The notes under the pieces were generated by a model. It was not told where the DNA came from. It did no database searches and saw nothing but the letters and a program-made list of their open reading frames with translations. 59,750 nt of DNA from Marivita sp. (GTDB lineage: Bacteria > Pseudomonadota > Alphaproteobacteria > Rhodobacterales > Rhodobacteraceae), in assembly GCF_020055635.1 (NCBI RefSeq), contig NZ_JAIPUT010000024.1, positions 1-59,750 of the forward strand, in the 5' to 3' direction. This document shows positions 7,568-15,958 of the stretch, piece after piece (the first letter of the stretch is position 1; each line of letters opens with the position of its first letter). A program made the position numbers and the translations under genes.

Positions 7568-9082
7568 TCAGGCCGCCTTGTCCGTGCCGCCGATGCCCGA
7601 AATCGCCTGGATCAGCTTGTCTTCGGTCACTTCTTCCGAGGTGAAGGTGCGGGTGATCCGTCCAGAATACATGGCAATGATCCGGTCCGACACGTGCAGG
7701 ACTTCCGGCATTTCCGAGCTGATCACGATCACCGCATAGCCCTGCGCCGCCAGTTCGCGGATCAGGTTGTGGATTTCGGATTTCGAGCCGACGTCGATGC
7801 CGCGTGTCGGTTCGTCGACGATCAGCACGCTTGGATGCATCGACAGCCACTTGCCGATGACGATCTTCTGCTGGTTGCCGCCGGACAGGTTTCCGACAAG
7901 CTGTTTCCAGCCGGGCGTGCGGATATCCAGCCGATCCCGGTACTGATCGAAGATCGACACCTCGGCCCCCTCGGCCACGAACGGCCCGGCGGTCAGGTCG
8001 CCGACCTGCGGCAGGGTCATGTTGTCCCGGCAGTTCATGCCAAGGATCAGCCCCTGTCCCTTGCGGTCTTCCGGCACGAGTGAAATGCCGCGGGCGATGG
8101 CATCGGCGGGCGAATGGATGCGCACCTCCTCACCGCCCAGGTGGATGGTCCCGGCAGAGGGGTCGCGCAAACCGAACAGCGTTTCCGCGATCTCGGTCCG
8201 GCCAGCGCCGACAAGCCCGTAAAACCCGACCACTTCGCCGGCCCGGACCTCGAAGCTGATATCCTTGAACAGCTTGCCGCAGGACAGGTTGCGCACTTCC
8301 AGCGCCACGTCGCCCAATTCGTGATGCGACGCGTTGCGCGACAGGTCGAGCGACCGGCCGATCATCAGCTGCGTGACCTCTTCCTCGGTGGTTTCGGCGG
8401 TGTTGAGCGTTCCGCGATACGATCCGTCGCGCAGCACGCTGATGCGGTCGGTGATCTTGAAGATCTCTTCCATCCGGTGCGAAATGTAGATGATCCCGAC
8501 GCCCTGCTCCTGAAGGCTCGAGATGACCTCGAACAGCACCACCTTTTCGGCATCGGTGAGCGACGCCGTCGGTTCGTCGAAGATCACCGCCTTGGCGTCG
8601 ACGGTCAGGGCGCGGGCGATCTCGACCATCTGTTGATTGGCGATGGACAGGTCACCGACACGCGCCGTCGCGTCGAACCCGACCTTAAGCCGCGCAAGGA
8701 TGGTGTTCGTGCGGTCTTCCAGCGTCGCCCAATCGACAAGTCCGAACCGCTTTTTCGGCAATTCTCCGAGGTAGATATTCTCGGCCACCGTCAATTCCTC
8801 GGCCAGGCTGAGTTCCTGGTGGATGAAGACGATGCCCTTGGCCTTGGCCTCGAGCGGAGAGCGCATCACAACCGGCTGTTCGGAGACGATGATCTTGCCC
8901 TCGTCGGGTTGGTGGATACCGCCCAGAACCTTCATCAGGGTCGATTTCCCGGCGCCGTTTTCCCCCATCAGGGCATGGACCTCGCCGGGCATCACCGAAA
9001 AGGACACACCATCGAGCGCCCGCACGCCGGGGAAGGTCTTGACGATGCCTTCAAGCCGCAGGGCCGGAACTTCCGCGTTCAT
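7568..9082 (-). CDS. Sugar ABC transporter ATP-binding protein (RbsA/MglA type)
   Basis: 504-residue tandem ATPase. The first half has Walker A GENGAGKST and signature region LSIANQQMVEIARAL. The second half has the degenerate Walker A GLVGAGRTE and signature LSGGNQQKIVIGKWL followed by VLIVDEPTRGIDVG. One degenerate site is the rule for ribose/galactose-type importers. It overlaps the start of the dehydrogenase region downstream and the upstream permease by 4 bp. It energises uptake by the two permeases encoded upstream. Confidence 0.96.
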   Translation of the reverse strand: MNAEVPALRLEGIVKTFPGVRALDGVSFSVMPGEVHALMGENGAGKSTLMKVLGGIHQPDEGKIIVSEQPVVMRSPLEAKAKGIVFIHQELSLAEELTVAENIYLGELPKKRFGLVDWATLEDRTNTILARLKVGFDATARVGDLSIANQQMVEIARALTVDAKAVIFDEPTASLTDAEKVVLFEVISSLQEQGVGIIYISHRMEEIFKITDRISVLRDGSYRGTLNTAETTEEEVTQLMIGRSLDLSRNASHHELGDVALEVRNLSCGKLFKDISFEVRAGEVVGFYGLVGAGRTEIAETLFGLRDPSAGTIHLGGEEVRIHSPADAIARGISLVPEDRKGQGLILGMNCRDNMTLPQVGDLTAGPFVAEGAEVSIFDQYRDRLDIRTPGWKQLVGNLSGGNQQKIVIGKWLSMHPSVLIVDEPTRGIDVGSKSEIHNLIRELAAQGYAVIVISSEMPEVLHVSDRIIAMYSGRITRTFTSEEVTEDKLIQAISGIGGTDKAA

Positions 9083-10080
9083 AGTTTCAACTCCTCTTTG
9101 CCCTTGAGGTTCAGCTGTCGGTCAAGGAACAGCACCGCGATCAGGATCAGGCCGATGACCAGGTTGACGGTCTCGGTATCCGCCCCGATATGCGACAGCC
9201 CCTTGCGCAGGAGCTGGATCGCGATCACGCCGCCGAAGGTCGATAGGATCGACCCGGCCCCGCCGGTGAGCTTGGTTCCGCCCAGCACGACAGCGGTGAT
9301 GACCCACAGTTCGTACAGGGCGCCGTCATTGGGGTTCACCGACCCGCTTTCCGAGTAGAAGACCACGGCCGACAGCGCGGCGAGAAAGCCGATGATCATG
9401 AAGTTGATCATCATGTGCGGCCCGACCCGGATGCCCGCGTTCACCGCCGCTTCGCGGTTGTCGCCAATGGCATAGGCATTACGGCCATGCACGGTCTTGT
9501 TCATCAGGAACCAGATCGCGGCGGTCACGATCAGCAGGAACCAGGTGGCGGTGTGCACGCCGAGAAACTGCGCCTCGGCGAAATCCACCAGCGTCCAGTT
9601 CAGATGGCTGGTCGGCTGTTCCCCGTTATACATGAAGACCAGCCCGCGATAGCCAAGCATGGCGCCCAGGGTCACGATGAAGGCATCGACGCCGGTCTTC
9701 CAGACGATCAGCCCATTCAGCGCGCCCAGGGCCGTGCCCACCGCCAACGCCAGAACCCATGACACCGGGATCACCATGTCTCCGAGGCCCGCGAAGATCG
9801 GCCAGGTCATGCTGTCCAGCAGGACCACGGCGCAGAGCGCATAGGTAGCCCCGACGGAGAGGTCGATATTGCCGTTGATCATGACGATGGTCATGCCCAT
9901 GGCGATGATGCCGATGGGCGCCGACTGCTTGAACAGCAGAAGCATGTTGTCGACATCCATGAAGGCCTTTTCGCTCAGGCTGAGGAATTCGCCCGCAACC
10001 GAGAAGAAGATCAGTTCAAGAACGATGAAGCCCCAGATGGCCCCGCGCTTGAGGAAGGTGGAAAGCGTGCCCGGTTTCAT
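9079..10080 (-). CDS. Sugar ABC transporter permease 2 (RbsC family)
   Basis: 333-residue inner-membrane permease with about 8-10 hydrophobic segments. The conserved GNIDLSVGATYALC and TLGAMLGYRGLVF regions and ALSAVVFYSESGSVNPNDG correspond to the RbsC-type core. It starts MKPGTLSTFLKRGAIWG behind AGGAGAG and overlaps the ATPase start by 4 bp. With the other permease it forms a heterodimeric channel. Confidence 0.94.
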   Translation of the reverse strand: MKPGTLSTFLKRGAIWGFIVLELIFFSVAGEFLSLSEKAFMDVDNMLLLFKQSAPIGIIAMGMTIVMINGNIDLSVGATYALCAVVLLDSMTWPIFAGLGDMVIPVSWVLALAVGTALGALNGLIVWKTGVDAFIVTLGAMLGYRGLVFMYNGEQPTSHLNWTLVDFAEAQFLGVHTATWFLLIVTAAIWFLMNKTVHGRNAYAIGDNREAAVNAGIRVGPHMMINFMIIGFLAALSAVVFYSESGSVNPNDGALYELWVITAVVLGGTKLTGGAGSILSTFGGVIAIQLLRKGLSHIGADTETVNLVIGLILIAVLFLDRQLNLKGKEELKL

Positions 10081-10089
10081 GTCACTCTC

Positions 10090-11064
10090 CTAAGCTATGG
10101 GGGACCAGAGCTTGCCGCGCTTGGCTGCGATATCGAGCCAGACAGCAAGGATGATGATGACCCAGGTCACCACGTACTGAACGTAGAACTGCAACCCGAC
10201 GAGCAGCAGGCCGTTCTGGATGAAGCCGAGGATCAGCACCCCGATCACCGTCTTGAAGATCGTGCCGGAGCCGCCGAGCAATGAGGCACCGCCAAGGATG
10301 ATGGCGGCCAGCACCTCGAGTTCGAGCCCCTGGCCCACCGTGTTCTGCGACCCCAGGGACCGGCTGGCCTGAATGAGCCCCGCGGTTGCGACGCAGAAGG
10401 ACGACATGAGGTAACACAGGAACACCACCCGCGCCCGGTGAATGCCCGAGAAGGTGGCCGCGGTTCCGTTGCCGCCGACGGCATAGACCTTGCGGCCGAA
10501 CGGCGTCTTGGCCAGCACGATGCCCAGCAAGGCTGCGAGTCCAAGGAACAACAGGATCGGCACCGGAATCCCGAGCGCCGAGCCCTGCCCGAACACAGAG
10601 AACCACGTGCCTTCCTTGTCCGCGATATCCATGTTCTGCCCGCCCGACCAGGTCAGCGTCAGACCGTGGATCGCCGACAGCATCCCGAGCGTCACGATAA
10701 GCGAGTTGAGCTTGAGATACCCGACCAGAAACCCGATGATCGCGCCAAGGCACAGCGTCAGCGCAAACATCGCCACGATCGCCAACAGCGGTCCAAGCGT
10801 GTCGTGAAGATCAAGCACCACGATGGTCGAGAACGACATCATCGACCCGACCGACAGGTCGAGATTGCCGCTGATCACCACGAAGGTCACGCCCAGCGCC
10901 ATCACGCCAAGAATGGCGGATGACCGGATGACACCAAGGATGTTGTCGGGATCGACAAAGCGCTGGTTTGCCAGCGTGAACCCGATGATGAACAGGACAA
11001 AGGCGACCAGGATGCCCTGTCGGGCCATGAATTCGCCGATCCGTCCTTTTGACATTGTAGCCAT
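10090..11064 (-). CDS. Sugar ABC transporter permease 1 (RbsC family)
   Basis: 324-residue permease of the same family as its neighbour. SGNLDLSVGSMMSFS, TLGMLSAIHGLTLTWSGGQ and AGLIQASRSLGSQNTVGQG are the conserved cytoplasmic-face and channel motifs. The start at 11064 (MATMSKGRIGEF) is chosen over an upstream ATG at 11091 because GGAGGGA sits 5-6 nt before it. It lies 9 nt upstream of permease 2. Confidence 0.94.
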   Translation of the reverse strand: MATMSKGRIGEFMARQGILVAFVLFIIGFTLANQRFVDPDNILGVIRSSAILGVMALGVTFVVISGNLDLSVGSMMSFSTIVVLDLHDTLGPLLAIVAMFALTLCLGAIIGFLVGYLKLNSLIVTLGMLSAIHGLTLTWSGGQNMDIADKEGTWFSVFGQGSALGIPVPILLFLGLAALLGIVLAKTPFGRKVYAVGGNGTAATFSGIHRARVVFLCYLMSSFCVATAGLIQASRSLGSQNTVGQGLELEVLAAIILGGASLLGGSGTIFKTVIGVLILGFIQNGLLLVGLQFYVQYVVTWVIIILAVWLDIAAKRGKLWSPIA

Positions 11065-11112
11065 GTATCCCTCCCTCCGCGTGCCGCGCATGTGCGGCGG
11101 CGGTCAATTCCC

Positions 11113-11153
11113 GACCGGCACGGCGATCCTCCTCCGGACCGCGTGTGCCGGTC
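11113..11153. repeat. Inverted repeat between SDR and permease genes
   Basis: A perfect 9-bp inverted repeat, GACCGGCAC (11113-11121) and GTGCCGGTC (11145-11153), encloses 23 nt. It has no T-run, so it is not an intrinsic terminator. In the operon transcript it could act as a processing or stability stem between the SDR and permease cistrons. Confidence 0.5.
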
Positions 11154-11940
11154 ACACAAGCGTCATTCCTCCATCGATCATCACCACCTGCCCCGTCATG
11201 TAATCGCTCTCGTGCGAGGCAAGGAACGTCGTGGTGCCGGTGATGTCGGCCGGGGTCGCCACACGGCCCTTCAGGATCTCGGAAGAGAATTCTTCCATCG
11301 CCTGTCCGGGCCGGTCTGCGGCGCCGATCTCCATCAGGTCGCGATCGACCTCTTCCCACATCTCGGTCGCCACCACGCCCGGAGCGAAGCTCGTGACGGT
11401 TATATCATGTTTTGCGAGGTCGCGCGCCGCCGACTGCGTCAGGGACACCACGCTCCACTTGCTCGCGCAATAGGGGGCCACGTTGTCGAAGCCCTGCCGG
11501 CTGGCGATGGAGGCCGTGTTGACGATCTTGCCGGGCGTGCCCTGCCGGATGAACTGGCGGGCGGCTTCCTGCATCCCGATCAGGCATCCCAGCCCGTTGA
11601 CGCCCATGATGAAATTCCAGTTGTCCTCGGTCACGTCGAGAAAGTTCATCGGCTTGTTGACGCCGGCATTGTTGAACTTGACGTCGAGCTTGCCGAAGGC
11701 GGCGACCGCCTTGTCGATCATCGCGATGACCTGCGACCGGTTCGTCACGTCCACTTCGGCCCATGCGACCTTGCCCGCACCACGGCCCGCATTCGCGTCC
11801 GCGACCTGCCTGGCCTGTGCGCCGTTGATGTCCGCGAACAGGACATCCGCCCCTTCGTCGAGTAGCGCTTCGCCGATCGCGCGGCCAATGCCACGCGCCG
11901 CACCGGTGACGATGCACGAGCGGCCAGACACACGTGCCAT
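11152..11940 (-). CDS. SDR family NAD(P)-dependent oxidoreductase
   Basis: 262-residue short-chain dehydrogenase. It has the cofactor motif TGAARGIGRAIGE, NNAG at strand 4, the active-site Ser region NTASIAS, the catalytic YCASK and a C-terminal YMTGQVVMIDGG. The ATG at 11940 is 5 nt from AGGGAGG; a GTG at 11943 is a poorer choice. It is embedded between the solute-binding protein and permease genes of the importer, which suggests that it oxidises the imported sugar or polyol. Confidence 0.93.
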   Translation of the reverse strand: MARVSGRSCIVTGAARGIGRAIGEALLDEGADVLFADINGAQARQVADANAGRGAGKVAWAEVDVTNRSQVIAMIDKAVAAFGKLDVKFNNAGVNKPMNFLDVTEDNWNFIMGVNGLGCLIGMQEAARQFIRQGTPGKIVNTASIASRQGFDNVAPYCASKWSVVSLTQSAARDLAKHDITVTSFAPGVVATEMWEEVDRDLMEIGAADRPGQAMEEFSSEILKGRVATPADITGTTTFLASHESDYMTGQVVMIDGGMTLV

Positions 11941-11983
11941 CACGCCCTCCCTGATTATCTCGATTGAACGTCGCTGCGGGTGT

Positions 11984-12013
11984 CCCGGCGCAGCAGGGTT
12001 GCGCTGCGCCGGG
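11984..12013. repeat. GC-rich stem-loop downstream of solute-binding protein gene
   Basis: An 11-bp perfect stem, CCCGGCGCAGC (11984-11994) and GCTGCGCCGGG (12003-12013), has an 8-nt loop and no U-tract on either strand. Its place just after the solute-binding gene matches the stabilising stem-loops that raise binding-protein levels over the rest of an ABC operon in other bacteria; that function here is inferred. Confidence 0.6.
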
Positions 12014-12029
12014 GACGTGTCTTCAGCGA

Positions 12030-12992
12030 TCAGAAGACCGGCTTGGTGAACTCGGTCATGTTGTCCTGCGTGATCTTCGGGGTGTCGAAGTAGTTCAGGA
12101 ACGGAACGTCCTCGCCGTTGAGCACGTCGATGGCGGTCTGGAGCGCCGCTTCGGCGTCATCCACCGGCGACTGGTAGATCGACCCCCAGTATTCGCCGTT
12201 CTCCATCGCCTCGTAACCCACGGAAAAGTTGGTGGCTCCGACGAAGATGATGCCATCGGCACGGTCCGCCGCCTTGGCCGCGTTCAGGGCGCCGACACCC
12301 ATGTTGTCATCCCCCGAATAGACGCCGTCGATGTCATCATACTTGACGAGGAAGGCCTCCATGACCTGCTGCGACTTCTCGCGGTTCCAGTCGCCAGGCT
12401 GGGTTTCGACAAGCGTGACGTTCGGGCAGACCTCGGGCAGGCGATCCTCGAAGCCCTTGGCGCGCTCGATCGCGGTCGTGTAGCCCGGCTGTCCGGAGAT
12501 TTGCACCACGCGGGCCTCGTTTTCGGTTCCCATTTCCTTGAACTTGTCACACATGATCTCGGCCGAACGCGACCCCTGCGTGATGTTGTCGGGACCCGAA
12601 AAGCTTGCCACGAAATCGAAGCCCTGCTCGGCGATGTTGGAGTTGGTGACGATCACCGGGATACCCGCGCTATGCGCCTTGCGGACCGCCGGGATCACCG
12701 CTTCGCCGTTGGTCGGCCAGATGATGATCGCGTCGACTTCCTGCTGGATCAGGTCTTCCATCTGCGCGATCTGTCGCGCCACGTCGCCACCCGCGTCCAG
12801 GACGACGGTCTCGACTGCGTCATTGGCTTCGGCGGCGGCGATAAAGGATTTCTCGTAGGTGGTCTGATAGCTGTCGACGCCCACGTTGTTCTGGGTGATG
12901 CCGATCTTCATGGTTTCGTGACCTGCGGCGAAAGCCGTGCCTGCGAAGGCGGTCGCTGCCGTGGTAACTGCCATTAGAGTCCGTAGTTTCAT
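12030..12992 (-). CDS. Sugar ABC transporter periplasmic substrate-binding protein (RbsB family)
   Basis: 320-residue type I periplasmic binding protein. Its signal peptide ends AFAGTAFA-AGHE at about residue 22. The body has the two-lobe pattern of RbsB-like proteins: MKIGITQNNVGVDSYQTTYE, QQEVDAIIIWPTNGEAV, GVYSGDDNMGVGALNA. It is the first gene of the leftward operon and is preceded by GGGAGG 9-10 nt before the ATG. It captures the substrate in the periplasm for the permeases downstream; the ligand is not predictable beyond sugar or polyol-like. Confidence 0.95.
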   Translation of the reverse strand: MKLRTLMAVTTAATAFAGTAFAAGHETMKIGITQNNVGVDSYQTTYEKSFIAAAEANDAVETVVLDAGGDVARQIAQMEDLIQQEVDAIIIWPTNGEAVIPAVRKAHSAGIPVIVTNSNIAEQGFDFVASFSGPDNITQGSRSAEIMCDKFKEMGTENEARVVQISGQPGYTTAIERAKGFEDRLPEVCPNVTLVETQPGDWNREKSQQVMEAFLVKYDDIDGVYSGDDNMGVGALNAAKAADRADGIIFVGATNFSVGYEAMENGEYWGSIYQSPVDDAEAALQTAIDVLNGEDVPFLNYFDTPKITQDNMTEFTKPVF

Positions 12993-13119
12993 GTTCGTTT
13001 TCCTCCCGGGTTGAACTTTTTAGTCAATTCCCGATCCCCCGACACCTCCTTCGGGGAATCACCGTCCAGCAATGCTGACAACTCTGGTCAGGGTGACGCG
13101 ACAAGCCGGTCCGCGGGTC

Positions 13120-13140
13120 TTCATATATATCCAATATGAA
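13120..13140. promoter_or_regulatory. Inverted repeat, possible regulator half-site cluster
   Basis: TTCATAT (13120-13126) and ATATGAA (13134-13140) form a perfect 7-bp inverted repeat. It also contains TCCAATATG, the core found in the two palindromes to its right, and it lies 21 bp from the next copy. It is upstream of the importer operon and opposite the regulator gene. Confidence 0.5.
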
Positions 13141-13148
13141 CAATTCTG

Positions 13149-13163
13149 AATCCAATATGGATT
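13149..13163. promoter_or_regulatory. Palindromic operator candidate
   Basis: AATCCAATATGGATT is a perfect palindrome (AATCCA, centre ATA, TGGATT) in the divergent promoter region. The same core TCCAATATGGA recurs at 13235. It is a likely binding site for the winged-helix regulator encoded at 13217, controlling both arms. Confidence 0.6.
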
Positions 13164-13216
13164 TATTTGCGATACGCTGACGCAATCAATCTGAACATTT
13201 TAGCGGAGGGAGCAAA

Positions 13217-15046
13217 ATGCCCGCCTCGGATTCGTCCAATATGGACAAAGGACGCCGTCACCCGGCGCCGAAACCAGCAAAGGCCAAAGCCGGACTGATG
13301 AATGTCATGCAGGGACACACAGCACGACCCGCGGTTCCGCCCCAGGCGAAAACCGAACTGATCGAGATCGTGTCCTATCTGGACAATTTCGCGGACGAGC
13401 TCGAGGATACGATCGAGCTGTTTACGCCCAACCCGTATTTCCGCATGGCCCTGCATCTGATGCGCGGGCATCTCGACGCCAAGATCGTGACGCCGACATC
13501 GCTCATCGCCGCCAGCCGGGTGCCCTATGCAACGGCCAATCGCCGTCTCAAGGAAATGGTCGATGCCGGTCTGATCGAACAGCGCCCGCGCACGACAAGC
13601 GGCAAGAGCTACTCTCTGCATCCAAGCGAAAAGCTTCTGGACCAGTGGCTCCAGCTGTCGGGCCGGATCAAGCGGCTTGGCGAAGACCAGTTCGCAGGCG
13701 GTGCAACCCGCGAGAACCGCGACTACTTTTTCGGCGGATCCTACCTGGCCGCGCAGTCGATCCCACCGCTTCAGGTGCTGGCCGAACCGATCAAGGTTCC
13801 GGGGGGCGTGCGCGTTCTGGTGCATGGCGATCCGACCTTCATGGTCATGGACGGGCTCAAGCGTCAGTTCGAGCACGTGATTGGTTCACCGATAAACCAA
13901 CGGGCCTTCTCGATCGACCGGCTGCGCGAAGAGGCGATGCGCAACGCCGAACGCAAGTCCAGCCGCTACGACATCATCGCCGTCGATCTGCCCTGGCTCG
14001 GAGCGTTCGCGTCGGAAAACGTGCTGATGCCGCTTGACGAGGCGATGGACATTTCGCGGCTCGACCCCGCCGATTTCCACACCGCAGGATGGAAAGCCGC
14101 GCATTGGGGGGGGCGCTGCTATGGCGTGCCGGCACAGACGACGCCGGAGCTTCTGTTCTATCGCAAGGACCTGTTCGCGGAGGCCGGGCTCGAGCCGCCG
14201 ACGACCACCGATCGCCTGCTGGAAGCGGCCGCTGCCTTTCACGAACCCCTGCGCGACCGGTTCGGGATCGCCTGGAATGCCGCACGGGGCACGGCGCTTG
14301 GCCACACGGTCCTGATGACAATGGCGGATTTTGGTCAACCGATCCTCGACCTGCCGCAGATCGCCGGCGGTTTCGAGACCGATCACCTGTCCGAGCGCGG
14401 CTATCGCGCCACCATCGACACCGAGGCGGGCCTGCGCGCCGCTGAATACCTGATGCAGCTCATGCAGTTCTCGCCGCCGGATATCCTGTCGATGTCATGG
14501 TACGAGCGGGTGCGCCCCTACGCCGCCGGCAGGATCGCCATGGCCTATGGTTACACGCTGCTCGCGCCGTATTTCGAACTCGACGAGAGCTCGCCCGCCT
14601 ACGGGAACACCGCCTATTTGCCACATCCGCCGGGGCCCGATGCATCGCCGGTGGCGCCGGTCGGCGGCTACGTGATGGGCATTCCGGCCAACCTGCCGCC
14701 AGAGCGGGTTCGCGCCGCTGTCGAGGCGCTGATCGTTTTCACGTCGCCCGAAGCGCAAAAGCTCTATGTCCAGAACGGCAGCCGCACGAACCCGCGCTAT
14801 TCGGTCGGGGCCGATCCCGAGGTGCGCCGGGCCTCGGATATTTTCGAGGCCATCGACACGATGTCGTGGCGCGACGAGTTGCAATTCTGGCCGCGCCCGC
14901 CGGTGCCCGAGATCACCGACATCATCCAGATCTGCGGCGAGGAATTTCACGACATGCTGCGCGGGATCGTTTCCCCGCGCGACGCGCTGCGTCAGGCCCA
15001 GGCTCGGGCGGACGCGGTCATCACACAGAACGGGCCAAGACAATGA
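13217..15046 (+). CDS. Winged-helix regulator fused to ABC solute-binding (SBP family 1) domain
   Basis: 609-residue protein without a signal peptide. Residues 1-45 are basic and disordered. Residues about 65-140 form a MarR/IclR-like winged helix: VTPTSLIAASRVPYATANRR is the helix-turn-helix, then LIEQRPRTTSGKSYSLHP is the wing. Residues about 185-600 match extracellular solute-binding protein family 1, including the lobe motif LLFYRKDLFAEAGLEPPTT, a GGYVMGIPANLP strand and a FTSPEAQKLY helix. The start has GGAGGG 7 nt upstream. It most likely acts in the cytoplasm as a ligand-sensing transcription factor for the flanking importer and dehydrogenase genes, the SBP fold serving as sensor. Confidence 0.85.
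   Translation: MPASDSSNMDKGRRHPAPKPAKAKAGLMNVMQGHTARPAVPPQAKTELIEIVSYLDNFADELEDTIELFTPNPYFRMALHLMRGHLDAKIVTPTSLIAASRVPYATANRRLKEMVDAGLIEQRPRTTSGKSYSLHPSEKLLDQWLQLSGRIKRLGEDQFAGGATRENRDYFFGGSYLAAQSIPPLQVLAEPIKVPGGVRVLVHGDPTFMVMDGLKRQFEHVIGSPINQRAFSIDRLREEAMRNAERKSSRYDIIAVDLPWLGAFASENVLMPLDEAMDISRLDPADFHTAGWKAAHWGGRCYGVPAQTTPELLFYRKDLFAEAGLEPPTTTDRLLEAAAAFHEPLRDRFGIAWNAARGTALGHTVLMTMADFGQPILDLPQIAGGFETDHLSERGYRATIDTEAGLRAAEYLMQLMQFSPPDILSMSWYERVRPYAAGRIAMAYGYTLLAPYFELDESSPAYGNTAYLPHPPGPDASPVAPVGGYVMGIPANLPPERVRAAVEALIVFTSPEAQKLYVQNGSRTNPRYSVGADPEVRRASDIFEAIDTMSWRDELQFWPRPPVPEITDIIQICGEEFHDMLRGIVSPRDALRQAQARADAVITQNGPRQ
13234..13246. promoter_or_regulatory. Second palindromic operator candidate inside regulator coding start
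   Basis: GTCCAATATGGAC is a perfect 13-bp palindrome covering codons 6-10 of the regulator gene. It lies exactly 84 bp from the copy at 13151 (four times the 21-bp spacing between the first two cores), so all three could lie on the same DNA face. It would suit autorepression by a bridging or roadblock mechanism. Confidence 0.5.
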
Positions 15047-15064
15047 CTTTGGGAGGAGAAACAC

Positions 15065-15874
15065 ATGGACCCCAACCGCCTGAAAGGTAAGAACATCCTG
15101 ATCACCGGTGCCGCGCGCGGCATGGGGGCCGCGAATGCGGAAAGCTTTGCCGCGCAGGGCGCCAACGTGTGTATCGGCGATCTTGACGAAGGTGAAGCCA
15201 AGAGCATGGCCGACCGGATCAACGGCGCGGGCAACGGCACCGCCATCGCGGTCAGGATGGACGTCACCAAGCGCGAAGACAACGCCGCCGCTGTTGCAGC
15301 CACGGTCGAGGCGTTCGGGTCGATCAATGTGGGTCTCTTCAACGCGGGTTTGAACAAGCCCCGGTTCTTCATGGATATCGATGAAGACAACTGGGACATG
15401 ATCATGAACGTCAACACCAAGGCGATGTGGCTCGGGATGCAGGAAACCGCCCGCCAGATGATCAAGCAGGGCCCGATGGAGGATCATCCCTACAAGCTGA
15501 TCAACGTGGGCAGCATCGCGTCGCGCAAGCCGCTGGTCGACGTGACCGTCTATTGTACGTCGAAATACGGCTGCCTGGCGCTGACCCATTGCGGCGCGAT
15601 CGGTCTGTCCGAGCACAACATCACCGTCAACGGCTATGCGCCGGGGGTCGTGGTGACGCCGCTCTGGGAACAGCTGGACAAGGACCTCGTGGATATCGGC
15701 TTCAAGGATCGCGAAGGCCAGGCCTACGAGGACATCGTCCGCGATGCGCTCCAGATCAAGCGCGTGTCCTACCCCGAGGACATCACCGGCACCGCGTCGT
15801 TCCTTGCCTCGGATGACAGCGACTACATGACCGGCCAGATGATCCACATCGATGGCGGCTGGTGCATCCAGTAG
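15065..15874 (+). CDS. SDR family oxidoreductase
   Basis: 269-residue short-chain dehydrogenase with ITGAARGMGAANAE, NAG at strand 4, NVGSIAS and catalytic YCTSK, ending SDYMTGQMIHIDGGW. A strong GGGAGGAG precedes the start. It is 18 nt downstream of the regulator and resembles in architecture the SDR in the leftward arm, so the locus has two dehydrogenases flanking the control region plus a third at its right end. Confidence 0.93.
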   Translation: MDPNRLKGKNILITGAARGMGAANAESFAAQGANVCIGDLDEGEAKSMADRINGAGNGTAIAVRMDVTKREDNAAAVAATVEAFGSINVGLFNAGLNKPRFFMDIDEDNWDMIMNVNTKAMWLGMQETARQMIKQGPMEDHPYKLINVGSIASRKPLVDVTVYCTSKYGCLALTHCGAIGLSEHNITVNGYAPGVVVTPLWEQLDKDLVDIGFKDREGQAYEDIVRDALQIKRVSYPEDITGTASFLASDDSDYMTGQMIHIDGGWCIQ

Positions 15875-15923
15875 GGCGCGTGATGCCACGTCCCCGCCCG
15901 GAATTCTCGAACCCTGAACAAGC

Positions 15924-15943
15924 GGTGCGTGCCAGCACGCACC
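15924..15943. repeat. Palindromic stem-loop before the M24-family gene
   Basis: GGTGCGTG-CCAG-CACGCACC is a perfect 8-bp stem with a 4-nt loop, ending just before the Shine-Dalgarno of the next gene. The shape is that of a short dispersed intergenic palindrome; I recall similar elements in roseobacters but could not check. It could instead affect translation of the gene at 15959. Confidence 0.55.
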
Positions 15944-15958
15944 CTACGGAGTAATGCC

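Noticed and set aside
13031-13060. Short stem (CCCCGA/TCGGGG) in the leader of the solute-binding protein gene as a riboswitch
   Set aside because: Only one small hairpin; no conserved riboswitch core that I recognise.
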